DNA of 64,000 nucleotides from B1 sp044370475 (GTDB lineage: Bacteria > Bacteroidota > Bacteroidia > UKL13-3), in the NCBI GenBank assembly GCA_044370475.1, contig JBILVK010000003.1, positions 1 to 64,000 on the forward strand. The letters run 5' to 3'. Positions 1 to 9,199 of this stretch are shown here, in pieces. How positions within the stretch are numbered: the first letter of the stretch is position 1; each line of letters begins with the position of its first letter. The notes under the pieces are model-generated. The model saw only the letters and a program-made list of their open reading frames with translations. It did not search any database and was not told where the DNA came from. The position numbers and the translations under genes were made by a program.

Positions 1-429
1 TACATTGCGGTCGTCTTCAGTATAATAGATGTTTTGTGGGATGCTAAAATACTCACGTTCAGTTTCCAAATCACAAATGCCTGCTTCTTTCAAAGCTTTC
101 ATAAAAAACTGAGAACTGCCGTCCATAATAGGGGTTTCGCCACCATTGATTTGAACCATGCAATTGTCTATTTCTAGTGCCGCAAGCGATGCCATCACAT
201 GTTCAACCGTAGCCACCCTTGCTCCATTTTGCTCAATGGTTGTGCCTCTTGAGGTATCAACTACATTGTCTACATCGGCATCTACCACTGGTTGTCCGGG
301 TAAATCTACACGCTGAAATTTAATGCCATGATTGTCCTTCGCCGGAAGAAATGTCATGGTAACCATCTGGCCAGTATGAAGTCCTACACCTTCAACACTT
401 ACCGATTTCTTAATCGTTGTTTGCTTCAT
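1..429 (-). CDS. lpxC: UDP-3-O-acyl-N-acetylglucosamine deacetylase, N-terminal part (LpxC; probably LpxC/FabZ fusion), cut by window edge
   Basis: The first 143 codons of LpxC, the zinc-dependent deacetylase that commits UDP-3-O-acyl-GlcNAc to lipid A synthesis in the cytoplasm. The start ATG is at 427-429 on the minus strand. The protein opens MKQTTIKKSVSVEGVGLHTG, the typical LpxC N-terminus, and later contains HVMASLAALEIDN and GGETPIMDGSS, both characteristic. The rest lies beyond base 1. In Bacteroidota LpxC is commonly fused to the dehydratase FabZ, but this cannot be seen here. It lies downstream of lpxD with 55 bases between, and an intrinsic-terminator-like hairpin sits in that gap. 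Confidence 0.95.
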   Translation of the reverse strand, partial: MKQTTIKKSVSVEGVGLHTGQMVTMTFLPAKDNHGIKFQRVDLPGQPVVDADVDNVVDTSRGTTIEQNGARVATVEHVMASLAALEIDNCMVQINGGETPIMDGSSQFFMKALKEAGICDLETEREYFSIPQNIYYTEDDRNV

Positions 430-448
430 AATAATCCTGCAAAAAAAC

Positions 449-476
449 AAAAAGCAGGCAATATGTCCCGCTTTTT
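449..476 (-). terminator. Intrinsic terminator or attenuator between lpxD and lpxC
   Basis: A stem pairs AAAAAGC and GG (449-458) with CC and GCTTTTT (467-476), with one A/C mismatch. On the minus strand it is followed by a long T-rich run ending about 12 bases before the lpxC start. It would end lpxD transcripts or act as an attenuator controlling lpxC. Confidence 0.6.
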
Positions 477-484
477 TATTAATA

Positions 485-1522
485 TTATTCCGATTTAATC
501 TTTTTTAATTCTTTTTCGAGGGCATCTATCCTACTCATCAATTCGGGTAAACGCCTGATAACCGCGCTAGAACGGAGCGAATCGCGCACTTCCATCACGG
601 GTGTACCAAACCACTTTTTATCTTCCTCCAAAATGTTGCCAAGCACCCCTGCCTGACCACCAAATTGGTTTCCGTTGGCAATTTGGAGGTGTCCAGCTAT
701 GGCAACTTGTCCGCCAATTACAATATATTTACCCAGTTTGGTAGATCCTGCAACGCCTGCTTGTCCAGCTAAAACGCAATGCTCCCCTATTTCAACATTG
801 TGCGCCACCTGAATTAAATTATCAAGTTTTGCGCCTTTTCTAATATAGGTTGAACCCATGGTAGCCCTATCAATGCTGCAATTAGAGCCTATTTCCACAT
901 CGTCTTCAATCACCACATTTCCGGTTTGGGGAATCTTTTTATACGACCTATCTGGCAAGGGTGCAAAACCAAAACCATCCGATCCTATCACACTACTAGC
1001 ATGAATAATGCAGTTATCGCCAATCACACATTCGTGGTAAATTTTAACACCAGGGTAAATAATACAGTTTGAACCAATTTGCACGTTTGCGCCAATAAAA
1101 ACTTGTGGGTAAATTTTGGTCTTGCTACCTATTTGGGCACCTTTAGAAATATAGGCAAAAGCGCCAACATACACATTGGCGCCCAATTGGGCAGAAGCAT
1201 CAACAAAACTCATTTTTTCTATGCCACTCAACTGGGCACTGGGATTGCTAAATTTCTCCAATAAGTAAGTAAACGCGGCATAAGGATCTTCTACCCGAAT
1301 GAGCACCGTATGAATTTCTTTAGCTGGAACAAAATTATGATTTACCAATACGGCAGTTGAGTTGGTATGGTAAATATGTTCTTCGTATTTGGGGTTGGCC
1401 AAGAAAGACAAGGCGCCTTCTTTTCCTTCTTCAATTTTTGCAACGGTATTTAACAACAAGGAACCATCTCCTTCCACTGTGCCATTTAACAATACCGCAA
1501 GTTCTTTAACTGATATCTGCAT
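485..1522 (-). CDS. lpxD: UDP-3-O-(3-hydroxyacyl)glucosamine N-acyltransferase LpxD
   Basis: Adds the N-linked hydroxyacyl chain to UDP-3-O-acyl-glucosamine, the third step of lipid A synthesis. At 345 residues from the MQISVKELA start it has the usual LpxD length. A longer reading from 1561 would add 13 residues with no family counterpart. The N-terminal uridine-binding domain covers about residues 1-100. It is followed by a long left-handed beta-helix of hexapeptide repeats (about 105-310) and a C-terminal helix. SDGFGFAP lies near residue 181, and QVAHNVEIG contains H241, matching the catalytic histidine. It sits between an HD hydrolase and lpxC, all on the minus strand, an arrangement common in Bacteroidota envelope clusters. 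Confidence 0.96.
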   Translation of the reverse strand: MQISVKELAVLLNGTVEGDGSLLLNTVAKIEEGKEGALSFLANPKYEEHIYHTNSTAVLVNHNFVPAKEIHTVLIRVEDPYAAFTYLLEKFSNPSAQLSGIEKMSFVDASAQLGANVYVGAFAYISKGAQIGSKTKIYPQVFIGANVQIGSNCIIYPGVKIYHECVIGDNCIIHASSVIGSDGFGFAPLPDRSYKKIPQTGNVVIEDDVEIGSNCSIDRATMGSTYIRKGAKLDNLIQVAHNVEIGEHCVLAGQAGVAGSTKLGKYIVIGGQVAIAGHLQIANGNQFGGQAGVLGNILEEDKKWFGTPVMEVRDSLRSSAVIRRLPELMSRIDALEKELKKIKSE

Positions 1523-1616
1523 GCTTTTAAATAGGTTATTTGAGGGGTTTGGTAAATTCAAAACAAGCCTTACCTGTACCCACCTTCACAAATATAAAAT
1601 TATTTACGGCAATACC

Positions 1617-2852
1617 TTATTTTGTGAGCCACTTGGGGTAACAAAGAAAATATTTGGTAACAGATTTGGTTAAGGCTTCTATGTTATATTGATCCGAGGC
1701 CTTTGTAATGTCTTGCAAACTGCCATCCTTAAACAAGATTTTGATGTTAAAATTATCTATGCTATATGCCCTGTTTTTAACCGAATCTGTAAATACAAAA
1801 TAATCTGCCTCGGCTACGCTAATGCCCATTTGCGCAGCAACACTTTCCTTTAGCGCGGCTATTTGGTTCAGACCGAAAGGGGTATTGGCTAATTCTACTT
1901 TTGGCAATAACCTATCTTTTAAAATGCTGGCCAAGGTGCTAAGAACTTTATCAGGATGTTGGCACCAAACTTTAATGGCACTCATTACATCATCATCGTC
2001 TAAAAGTGTGTACTGAAGCAAGGCATTTGGATCGGCAAAAAATTGTTTTCCATCTAATTGCTGCTCCAAAAAATAGGCAAATGGAGGTGAGGCAAAAAGC
2101 TTCTCTCCCTTACGTATAAGCTCAAATGCGCGTTCTAATGTCTTAATTAAAACGGTCTCTGCAGCCACCACGGTTTTATGCAAATATACCTGCCAATACA
2201 TAAGTCTGCGGGCTATCAAAAACTTCTCTATGCTATATATTCCTTTCTCATCTACCACCAATTCGTCGTTGGCCACATTGAGCATTTTTATGATCCTATC
2301 TTGGCCCACCACCCCTTCTTGCACGCCACTGTAAAAGCTATCGCGGCGCAGGTAATCAAGCCTATCCATGTCTAACTGACTGCTTACCAACTGATGTAAA
2401 AATTTACGGGGATATTTGTTGGTAAAAATGTCGATGCATAAATCCAATCTATTGCCCAATTCTTTGTTCATCAATTGCATGAGGTGCAAAGAAATTTCCT
2501 CGTGATGCAAATCTTTGATGAGCACATTTTCGAGGGTATGCGAAAAGGGTCCGTGACCAATATCATGCAGTAAAATGGCGGCATACACGGCCTCTTCCTC
2601 CTTTGTACTTATTTCTATCCCCTTTTGTCTAAGGGTTTGCAAAGCATCTTGAGTAAGGCTCATGGCGCCAATTACGTGCTGAAAACGAGTATGCTGGGCT
2701 CCAGGGTAAACATAATTAGAAAGCCCTAACTGTTTGATCCTACGCAGCCGCTGAAAATTTGGCTGGGCAATAATATCATAAACCAAGTCGCACGGAATGC
2801 TTACAAATCCATAAACGGGGTCGTTAAAATTTTTTAGTTTGTTGAGGGCCAC
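1617..2852 (-). CDS. HD-domain phosphohydrolase (SAMHD1/dGTPase-like, COG1078 family)
   Basis: A 411-residue HD-superfamily metal-dependent phosphohydrolase. Visible ligands are H54 and H59 in QHTRFQHV, the H96-D97 pair in LLHDIGHGPFSH, and the later LDMDRLDYLRRDS motif typical of this family. Relatives include dNTP triphosphohydrolases, but the substrate of this clade is not established and is not claimed. Neighbours suggest co-transcription with lpxD, 94 bases downstream; the order HD, lpxD, lpxC is frequent in Bacteroidota. A TATCTTTG -7 box lies 30 bases upstream of the start. Confidence 0.88.
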   Translation of the reverse strand: MALNKLKNFNDPVYGFVSIPCDLVYDIIAQPNFQRLRRIKQLGLSNYVYPGAQHTRFQHVIGAMSLTQDALQTLRQKGIEISTKEEEAVYAAILLHDIGHGPFSHTLENVLIKDLHHEEISLHLMQLMNKELGNRLDLCIDIFTNKYPRKFLHQLVSSQLDMDRLDYLRRDSFYSGVQEGVVGQDRIIKMLNVANDELVVDEKGIYSIEKFLIARRLMYWQVYLHKTVVAAETVLIKTLERAFELIRKGEKLFASPPFAYFLEQQLDGKQFFADPNALLQYTLLDDDDVMSAIKVWCQHPDKVLSTLASILKDRLLPKVELANTPFGLNQIAALKESVAAQMGISVAEADYFVFTDSVKNRAYSIDNFNIKILFKDGSLQDITKASDQYNIEALTKSVTKYFLCYPKWLTK

Positions 2853-2882
2853 AATGTATTTACTAAATTATACGTTACTTCG

Positions 2883-2890
2883 CAAAGATA
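2883..2890 (-). promoter_or_regulatory. Candidate -7 box for the HD/lpxD unit
   Basis: TATCTTTG on the minus strand fits the Bacteroidota TAnnTTTG -7 consensus and lies 30 bases before the HD gene start. No good -33 TTTG is seen at the expected spacing, so support is partial. The porX promoter must lie in the same 91-base divergent gap but was not identified. Confidence 0.4.
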
Positions 2891-2943
2891 TGATTTGAAG
2901 GCATCATTTTTGCGCTATCAAATCTGATTAATAATAATACACT

Positions 2944-4494
2944 ATGAACGCAACTATTCTTTGGGCAGATGATGAGATTGATTTGTTAAAACCCCATATC
3001 TTATTCTTAACCAATAAGGGGTATCAAGTAGACAAGGTGACCAATGGTATTGACGCTATTGAAAAGGCAAAAGCCAACAATTACGATGTTATATTTTTGG
3101 ATGAAAACATGCCAGGTATAAGTGGCATTGAGACACTCACCCAAATAAAGGTAATCTTGCCAGATGTGCCAGTGGTAATGATTACCAAAAGCGAAGAAGA
3201 ACATATTATGGAGGATGCCATTGGTAACCAAATTGCAGATTATTTAATTAAGCCTGTAAATAGCAACCAGATTCTGCTTTCGTTGAAAAGAATATTAGAT
3301 GGCAAGCAATTGGTAACAGAAAAAACGGCACAAAATTACCAGCAAGAGTTTAGGCAATTGAGCATGGACTTATCTGATGTTTCAGATTTTGAAGGTTGGG
3401 CAAACATGTACCGCAAATTGATTTATTGGGAGCTTGAGCTTGCTAAGAGCGGTGAAACAGGCATGGATGAAATTTTGGCCATGCAAAAACGCGATGCAAA
3501 CAATGGCTGGTCTAAATTTATAAAAGATAATTTTATATCCTTCCTTAAGAAGCCAGATGCCAAAACTCCGGTGATGAGTCATACCGTGGTGAACAAGAAA
3601 TTGATACCACTGCTTAAAGACGAAACGCCAACCTTCTTGATTTTAATTGATAATTTTAGGTTCGACCAATGGAAGGTGGTTCAAAGCACTTTAAACGAGT
3701 TATTTAATTTGGTTTCTGAAGAAACCTATATGACCATTTTACCTACCACCACGCACTATGCACGCAACAGTTTCTTTGCAGGAATGTTGCCTTTAGAGAT
3801 AGAAAAACTATACCCAAATCTTTGGGTAAACGAGGAGGATGAGGAAGGTAAAAATATCTATGAGGAAGATTTGCTGGGTCGCCAATTGTTGCGCTCAGGA
3901 TTTAAAGACAAATTTTCTTATACCAAAATTACCCATTTAAATGCAGGCAAAGACTTGGTAGATGCCATTCCAAATATGTGGCACAACAAGCTCAATGTAA
4001 TTGTTTACAATTTTGTTGACATGCTTAGTCATGCCAGAACCGAAATGAATGTGATGAAGGAGTTGGCAGAAAATGAAGCTGCTTATAGAAGCATTACAGC
4101 CTCTTGGTTTGAGCACTCTCCTTTGTATGAAGCCATCAAAAAAATTGCAAGTAAAAAAGCCCGTGTGGTAATCACTACCGACCATGGTTCAATACGCGTA
4201 AACAACCCAGTAAAAATAGTTGGAGATAGAGCTACAAGCACCAATTTAAGGTATAAGCAAGGCAGAAATTTAAACTACAATGAAAAGGAATTGTTCTCTG
4301 TGAAAAATCCTGCCGACGCCTTTCTACCTAAGCAAAACATGAGCACCAGCTACGTTTTTGCTATGGGGGAAGATTTTATGGCCTATCCAAACAACTACAA
4401 TTACCATGTAAAAATGTACAACAACTCCTTTCAACATGGCGGCATAAGCCTAGAAGAAATGATAGTACCTTTTGTGGTTTTAGAAACCAAATAA
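2944..4494 (+). CDS. porX: T9SS response regulator PorX (receiver + PglZ phosphatase-like domain)
   Basis: A 516-residue two-domain regulator. Residues 1-120 form a CheY-like receiver, with an acidic pocket D9/D10/E11, phospho-acceptor D53 in FLDENMPG, and conserved K in DYLIKPVN. A linker leads to a PglZ/alkaline-phosphatase-fold domain from about residue 215. Its metal-site candidates are D236 (LILIDNFRFDQW), the TTTH motif near 268-271, and the DH of TTDHGS near residue 415. In Porphyromonas gingivalis PorX pairs with the kinase PorY and controls T9SS genes with sigma factor SigP. Family structures show a zinc-dependent phosphodiesterase fold. No kinase or sigma gene is in the window, so its partner lies elsewhere. 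The many T9SS cargo genes nearby fit the role. Confidence 0.95.
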   Translation: MNATILWADDEIDLLKPHILFLTNKGYQVDKVTNGIDAIEKAKANNYDVIFLDENMPGISGIETLTQIKVILPDVPVVMITKSEEEHIMEDAIGNQIADYLIKPVNSNQILLSLKRILDGKQLVTEKTAQNYQQEFRQLSMDLSDVSDFEGWANMYRKLIYWELELAKSGETGMDEILAMQKRDANNGWSKFIKDNFISFLKKPDAKTPVMSHTVVNKKLIPLLKDETPTFLILIDNFRFDQWKVVQSTLNELFNLVSEETYMTILPTTTHYARNSFFAGMLPLEIEKLYPNLWVNEEDEEGKNIYEEDLLGRQLLRSGFKDKFSYTKITHLNAGKDLVDAIPNMWHNKLNVIVYNFVDMLSHARTEMNVMKELAENEAAYRSITASWFEHSPLYEAIKKIASKKARVVITTDHGSIRVNNPVKIVGDRATSTNLRYKQGRNLNYNEKELFSVKNPADAFLPKQNMSTSYVFAMGEDFMAYPNNYNYHVKMYNNSFQHGGISLEEMIVPFVVLETK

Positions 4495-4510
4495 TATATT
4501 AAATAAGGTT

Positions 4511-4543
4511 TTGGCAAGCAGGTTTGGTGGCCTGCCTTGCCAA
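4511..4543 (+). terminator. Hairpin terminator after porX
   Basis: TTGGCAAGCAGG pairs with CCTGCCTTGCCAA across an 8-base loop with one bulged base, 17 bases after the porX stop. The following bases are only moderately T-rich, so it may be a weak terminator or an mRNA-stabilising stem. Confidence 0.55.
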
Positions 4544-4631
4544 GCTTTATGTTTGGATGTTGTCCGTTTTATCGTTGTATTTTTTGTGACCCAAGATTTG
4601 GGTAAAGCATGTGTTTTGTTTAGATTTGACC

Positions 4632-7595
4632 ATGCATGCAAATAAATTCAAGACCTGCCAAATACTTGTTGGCTTCTTATGCCTCTTCCTATTTTCAATC
4701 GATGTGTTGAGTCAGACCAACTATACAAATTTGGTAAATCCTTTTGTGGGCACTGGCGGACATGGTCATACATTTCCCGGACCTGTTGTGCCTTTTGGGA
4801 TGGTGCAAGTAGGTCCAGATACCCGTGTAGATGGAAGTTGGGATGGGTGCAGCGGGTATCATCATTCAGATTCTATTATTTATGGGTTTAGTCATACCCA
4901 CCTCAGTGGTACTGGCTGCAGCGATTATGGGGATGTGATGATTATACCCATGGCGGGCGAGCCTAGTTTTGACAAGAAAGATTATTCATCGAAATTTGAC
5001 CACAAAAGCGAAGTGGCTAAGCCAGGTTATTACCAAGTAAATTTAGGTGATGATGATATAGATGTTGCGCTCACAAGTACCACCAGAGTAGGCTTTCACA
5101 AATACACATTTAATAAAAGTGGGAAGTATAATTTCATTTTAGACTTATTGCACCGCGACAAATTATTGGGTGGTGAAATAAAAATTGTAAACAAGCATTG
5201 CATTGAAGGCTATAGAAGAAGTGAGGCGTGGGCCAAAGACCAAAGGGTGTATTTTAGAATTGAATTTTCTAAACCCAATCAAACACATACACTGTATTGG
5301 GGTCAGGATAAATTAGAAACGGGTGCGGCATTTGAGTATGTTGTAAAAAAGGGCGAGAGCATATTGGTGAAGGTGGCCATAAGCATGGTTGATATAGAAG
5401 GTGCAAGAAAAAACATGCTTGCAGAATTGCCTAAATGGAACTTTGAACAAACGCGCAAGGATGCAGAAATACTGTGGAACAAGGAGCTTTCTAAAATAGA
5501 AGTTAGTGGCGGCACAATGGAGCAAAGAAGTATCTTTTATACTGCTTTATACCATTGTTTTATTCACCCTAGCATTGCCAATGATGTGGATGGAAGATAC
5601 CTGGGCAGAGATTTTAAAATATACAAAACAGATGGCTTCAATTACTATTCTGTATTTAGTTTATGGGATACTTTTAGGGCTTTGCACCCCTTGTTTAATT
5701 TGGTTCAGCGCGAAAGAAATATAGATTTTATTAAAACCTTTATAGCGCAATACCAACAGGTTGGCAGAATGCCCATGTGGGAATTGGGTAGCAACGAAAC
5801 AGATTGCATGATTGGGTATCACTCGGTGAGTATTATCGCAGATGCCTTAGCTAAAAGCAATAATCGGTTCGAACCGAAACAAGCCATAGAAGCTACTTTA
5901 GGAACGGCTAAAAACCACCAGTACGGGGCTTCCACTTTTGCAAAAAAAGGATTCTTATCTGTGGAGGATGAGCATGAGTGTGTGAGCAAAAATTTAGAGT
6001 ATTCTTACAATGATTGGTGTGTGTATCAAATTGTGAAACAGCTTGATTTAGCAAAGGCTGAGGAGCTTAAACCAAGTTTGGAATTAAGAAATTGGCAACA
6101 AACATTTAACTCAAAAACGGGCTTTATGCAGCCAAGGTTTAATGGTGGTTGGTATGCTCCTTTTGAACCCAAGGAAGTGAATAATAATTATACCGAAGCC
6201 AATGCTTGGCAGTATAGTTTTTTTGTGCCGCAAGATGTGCCTGGTTTAATTACGGCTATGGGTGGTAACGATGCATTTGAGCGCAAATTGGATGAATTGT
6301 TTGAAACCAGTTCTAAAACAAGTGGCAGGGAGCAGGCAGATATTACGGGCTTAATTGGGCAATATGCGCATGGCAATGAGCCTAGTCACCACATGGCATA
6401 TTTGTATAATTTTATCAATAAACCGCATAAAACGCAAGAACGGGTGCAGCAAATTATGAGGGAGATGTACCACAATGCTCCTGATGGTTTGGCTGGCAAT
6501 GAGGATTGCGGACAAATGAGTGCTTGGTATGTGTTTAGTGCCATGGGATTTTACCCAGTTACGCCAGGAATAAATAGTTACGAATTGGGTTCTGGTTTGT
6601 TTCATGAAGTGAAAATAAAAGTGGGCAAACAAACCAATGTGTTGAAGTTTGATTTATTGGATGCAAAAAGAATGTATGTTGAAGAAAGCAATGCCAATCT
6701 GTTTAGGAAAAGAAATTCTTTATATGAACTTACAGCCCATGCTGAAGGCTATTGGGGCAATAAAAACACCAGTTATAAGTTCTTTGTACCCGATACTAAT
6801 ATAACTCAATACTTCTATTTCAATACCTCGGTAAAACCTTTTGTAGTTGAGAATGGTGTAATGTATTCTTCCAATTTACTGGCCACTCCAATTATTGAAT
6901 CTGCGGCACGCACGTTTAAAGATAGCATGCTGGTGAACATCTATCCAAACTTTGCCAAGAAGGGATTGGAGATATTTTATGAGGTGGCAGATGCCAGCAA
7001 TAAAACAATTGACAAAGGTTATTATACAAAGCCATTTTACGTGCATCAATCTTGCTCAGTGCAAGCCACTGTGCTCGAAGATGAATCTTTACATGCTGCC
7101 CATGCCCGTTTTTACCGCATACCACACAATTGGGAAGTGAGTTTGGCAACCGCCTATAACAGTCAGTATACTGCCGGAGGAGCACCTGGTTTAATAGATG
7201 GTATATATGGCGAGAAGGATTGGCGCAAAGGCGCTTGGCAAGGGTATTATGGTGAAGATTTGGTGGCGGTCATAGATTTAAAAAAGGAGCAAGAAATAAG
7301 CGGTGTTTTCGCCAACTTTTTGCAAGATCAAAAGCCATGGATCATGATGCCCAAAGAGGTGGAATTTTACGGCTCTATTGATGGCATCAATTATACCTTA
7401 TTAGGCAATGTATCCCATGATGTTCCAGAAAATTATGAGGGAGTAATCATTCAAAAACTCGAGCTCACCTTAAAGCAAAAAACCAAGGCAAAATATGTAA
7501 AAGTAGTCGCCAAAAACTATGGCAAACTCCCAACTTGGCACCTAAGCGCAGGCCAAAATGCCTACATTTTTGTAGATGAAATTGGGGTGAGGTAA
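4632..7595 (+). CDS. Secreted glycoside hydrolase family 92 alpha-mannosidase with C-terminal discoidin domain
   Basis: GH92 enzymes are calcium-dependent exo-alpha-mannosidases that trim N-glycans or mannans outside the cytoplasm. From the ATG at 4632 the protein has 987 residues and a clear signal peptide ending near VLSQ. It then enters the GH92 N-domain (NPFVGTGGHGHTFPGPVVPF). Diagnostic motifs are ELGSNETDCMIGYHSVS and GNEDCGQMSAWYVFSAMGFY. The catalytic region ends near residue 735. The remaining 250 residues contain a short beta-sandwich linker (about 745-830) and an F5/8 type C-like sugar-binding domain from about 835 to the end. No T9SS sorting domain is seen, so it is likely periplasmic or outer-membrane associated. 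An upstream ATG at 4611 would add 7 residues and is less likely. It stands alone, with no other polysaccharide-utilisation genes beside it. Confidence 0.93.
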   Translation: MHANKFKTCQILVGFLCLFLFSIDVLSQTNYTNLVNPFVGTGGHGHTFPGPVVPFGMVQVGPDTRVDGSWDGCSGYHHSDSIIYGFSHTHLSGTGCSDYGDVMIIPMAGEPSFDKKDYSSKFDHKSEVAKPGYYQVNLGDDDIDVALTSTTRVGFHKYTFNKSGKYNFILDLLHRDKLLGGEIKIVNKHCIEGYRRSEAWAKDQRVYFRIEFSKPNQTHTLYWGQDKLETGAAFEYVVKKGESILVKVAISMVDIEGARKNMLAELPKWNFEQTRKDAEILWNKELSKIEVSGGTMEQRSIFYTALYHCFIHPSIANDVDGRYLGRDFKIYKTDGFNYYSVFSLWDTFRALHPLFNLVQRERNIDFIKTFIAQYQQVGRMPMWELGSNETDCMIGYHSVSIIADALAKSNNRFEPKQAIEATLGTAKNHQYGASTFAKKGFLSVEDEHECVSKNLEYSYNDWCVYQIVKQLDLAKAEELKPSLELRNWQQTFNSKTGFMQPRFNGGWYAPFEPKEVNNNYTEANAWQYSFFVPQDVPGLITAMGGNDAFERKLDELFETSSKTSGREQADITGLIGQYAHGNEPSHHMAYLYNFINKPHKTQERVQQIMREMYHNAPDGLAGNEDCGQMSAWYVFSAMGFYPVTPGINSYELGSGLFHEVKIKVGKQTNVLKFDLLDAKRMYVEESNANLFRKRNSLYELTAHAEGYWGNKNTSYKFFVPDTNITQYFYFNTSVKPFVVENGVMYSSNLLATPIIESAARTFKDSMLVNIYPNFAKKGLEIFYEVADASNKTIDKGYYTKPFYVHQSCSVQATVLEDESLHAAHARFYRIPHNWEVSLATAYNSQYTAGGAPGLIDGIYGEKDWRKGAWQGYYGEDLVAVIDLKKEQEISGVFANFLQDQKPWIMMPKEVEFYGSIDGINYTLLGNVSHDVPENYEGVIIQKLELTLKQKTKAKYVKVVAKNYGKLPTWHLSAGQNAYIFVDEIGVR

Positions 7596-7720
7596 GGTTG
7601 ATTTGAAATTGTCGCTAGTATACCTATGAATTGCTAATTAGCATATCATTTGTTAAGTAGCACAAAAAACATTCCTACTTAGACGGTTTTAATTAATCGA
7701 TAATTCTCTCAAAAAAAGCC

Positions 7721-9199
7721 CTAAAGCAATGCCAAATAAGCATTTGCTTTTTGATGCACCTGCTTTTTCTTGGCCTCATCCCATTTATCAAAAGTCTTTA
7801 CCAGCATGCCAAGGCGCGGGTTCTTTAAGAAAAATGCGCGTTCCTTATCTAGGAAACGCCAAAACAAAGCATCCCAAATTTCTTGCCACTCTCCTTTGGG
7901 ATAATCACCCATTTTTAAGAGGTAATTGCTGCCACTTATATAGGGTTTGGTGCTCATTAAGCCTCCATCTGCAAACTGACTCATGCCATAAACATTGGGT
8001 ACCATTACCCAATCATAAGAGTCTATAAATAGCTCCATAAACCACCTATATACCTCATTGGGATCAAACTCACACAACAACATAAAATTCCCCAAAACCA
8101 TCAGGCGTTCTATATGGTGACAATAACCTGTTTTCAATAGCTTCTTGATGGTTTCATCTACTGGGAGTATTCCAGTAGTACCCGTGTAAAAACTTGCTGG
8201 TATTTTGCGGGTAAATCCCCAATAATTGCGGGTACGTTCTTCCCTTCCTTTAGCAATATAAACCCCACGAATAAACTCGCGCCAACCTATTATTTGCCGT
8301 ACAAAGCCTTCTAATGAATTCAAGGGAATTTCATGCGTTTTTCTATAGGTCCAAACGCGCTCCAATACTTGGTCCGGACAAAGCATGCCAACATTGAGCA
8401 TAGGTGTGAGTAAACTATGGTTTAGGATGGTTTCTTGGTAAACAATAGCATCCTCATAATCGCCAAATTCAGCCATGCGCTTCTCCAAAAATTGGTTCAG
8501 CCAAATGGTGCTTTCTGCATGCCCGATAGGATAAACAAGTTCACCATTGAGCGAACCAATATTGTCTGCAAAATGCCTATACACATAGGCTTCAGCCTCC
8601 CTGGTATAGTCGTTTGGCAATGGAAAAGTGGTTTTTACCATAGCTTTATTCTTTGGAAACCGCTTCCTATTTTCATCGTCAAATGTCCACTTCCCTCCTT
8701 CCGGATTTCCATTCACATCTATTAGAATGTTTCTTTTGATCCTTTCTTGCTTATAAAATTCTGTCTGAAAAAACTTCTTCTTTTGTGGTGCAAAAAATCG
8801 CTGTAAATCGTGGTTCGAATTTAAAAACATGGGCGATTCCAAGACCTCCAATATAATCCCAAATTTATCACAGGCAGTCCTCATTCTTCGCAGCAACCAA
8901 TTGTCTACAGGGTCAATTATGCGAATAGATTCCATGCCCAAACCATGCAAATAGGCAACCAGTTTTCTGCAATCTGCCTCCACCTCAAAGGCCTCAATAT
9001 ACTTAACAGATTCGCCCTTTTGCAACAAGAAATCTTCATGAAATTTCATGGTAGCCCTATGAAACGCAATTTTCTGTTTGTGAAAATTATACTGCCTAAA
9101 AAACAAATATTCTTCCACCAAATAAATATCACCACCTTGCCCAAACAAAGGATTCATTTGAAACAATTGATGGGGAAAAATCACACTACAATGCTTCAT
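7721..9199 (-). CDS. Cryptochrome/photolyase-related protein (COG3046 type) lacking the Fe-S cysteine triplet
   Basis: A 492-residue flavoprotein of the prokaryotic (6-4) photolyase/cryptochrome-related group. The N-terminal Rossmann-like antenna domain starts at MKHCSVIFPHQLF. The C-terminal helical FAD domain carries HHIERLMVLGNF, FIDSYDWVMVPNVYGMSQFADGG and STKPYISGSNYLLKMGDY. Characterised members bind a [4Fe-4S] cluster through a C-X2-C-X12-C triplet just after the MxDY motif. Here the chain runs MGDYPKGEWQEIWDALFW with no cysteines, so the loop is shortened and the cluster is probably absent. The start at 9199 is preferred to 9232 because it matches the family N-terminus. It overlaps the DUF2256 gene by 14 bases, implying translational coupling. 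Confidence 0.9.
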   Translation of the reverse strand: MKHCSVIFPHQLFQMNPLFGQGGDIYLVEEYLFFRQYNFHKQKIAFHRATMKFHEDFLLQKGESVKYIEAFEVEADCRKLVAYLHGLGMESIRIIDPVDNWLLRRMRTACDKFGIILEVLESPMFLNSNHDLQRFFAPQKKKFFQTEFYKQERIKRNILIDVNGNPEGGKWTFDDENRKRFPKNKAMVKTTFPLPNDYTREAEAYVYRHFADNIGSLNGELVYPIGHAESTIWLNQFLEKRMAEFGDYEDAIVYQETILNHSLLTPMLNVGMLCPDQVLERVWTYRKTHEIPLNSLEGFVRQIIGWREFIRGVYIAKGREERTRNYWGFTRKIPASFYTGTTGILPVDETIKKLLKTGYCHHIERLMVLGNFMLLCEFDPNEVYRWFMELFIDSYDWVMVPNVYGMSQFADGGLMSTKPYISGSNYLLKMGDYPKGEWQEIWDALFWRFLDKERAFFLKNPRLGMLVKTFDKWDEAKKKQVHQKANAYLALL

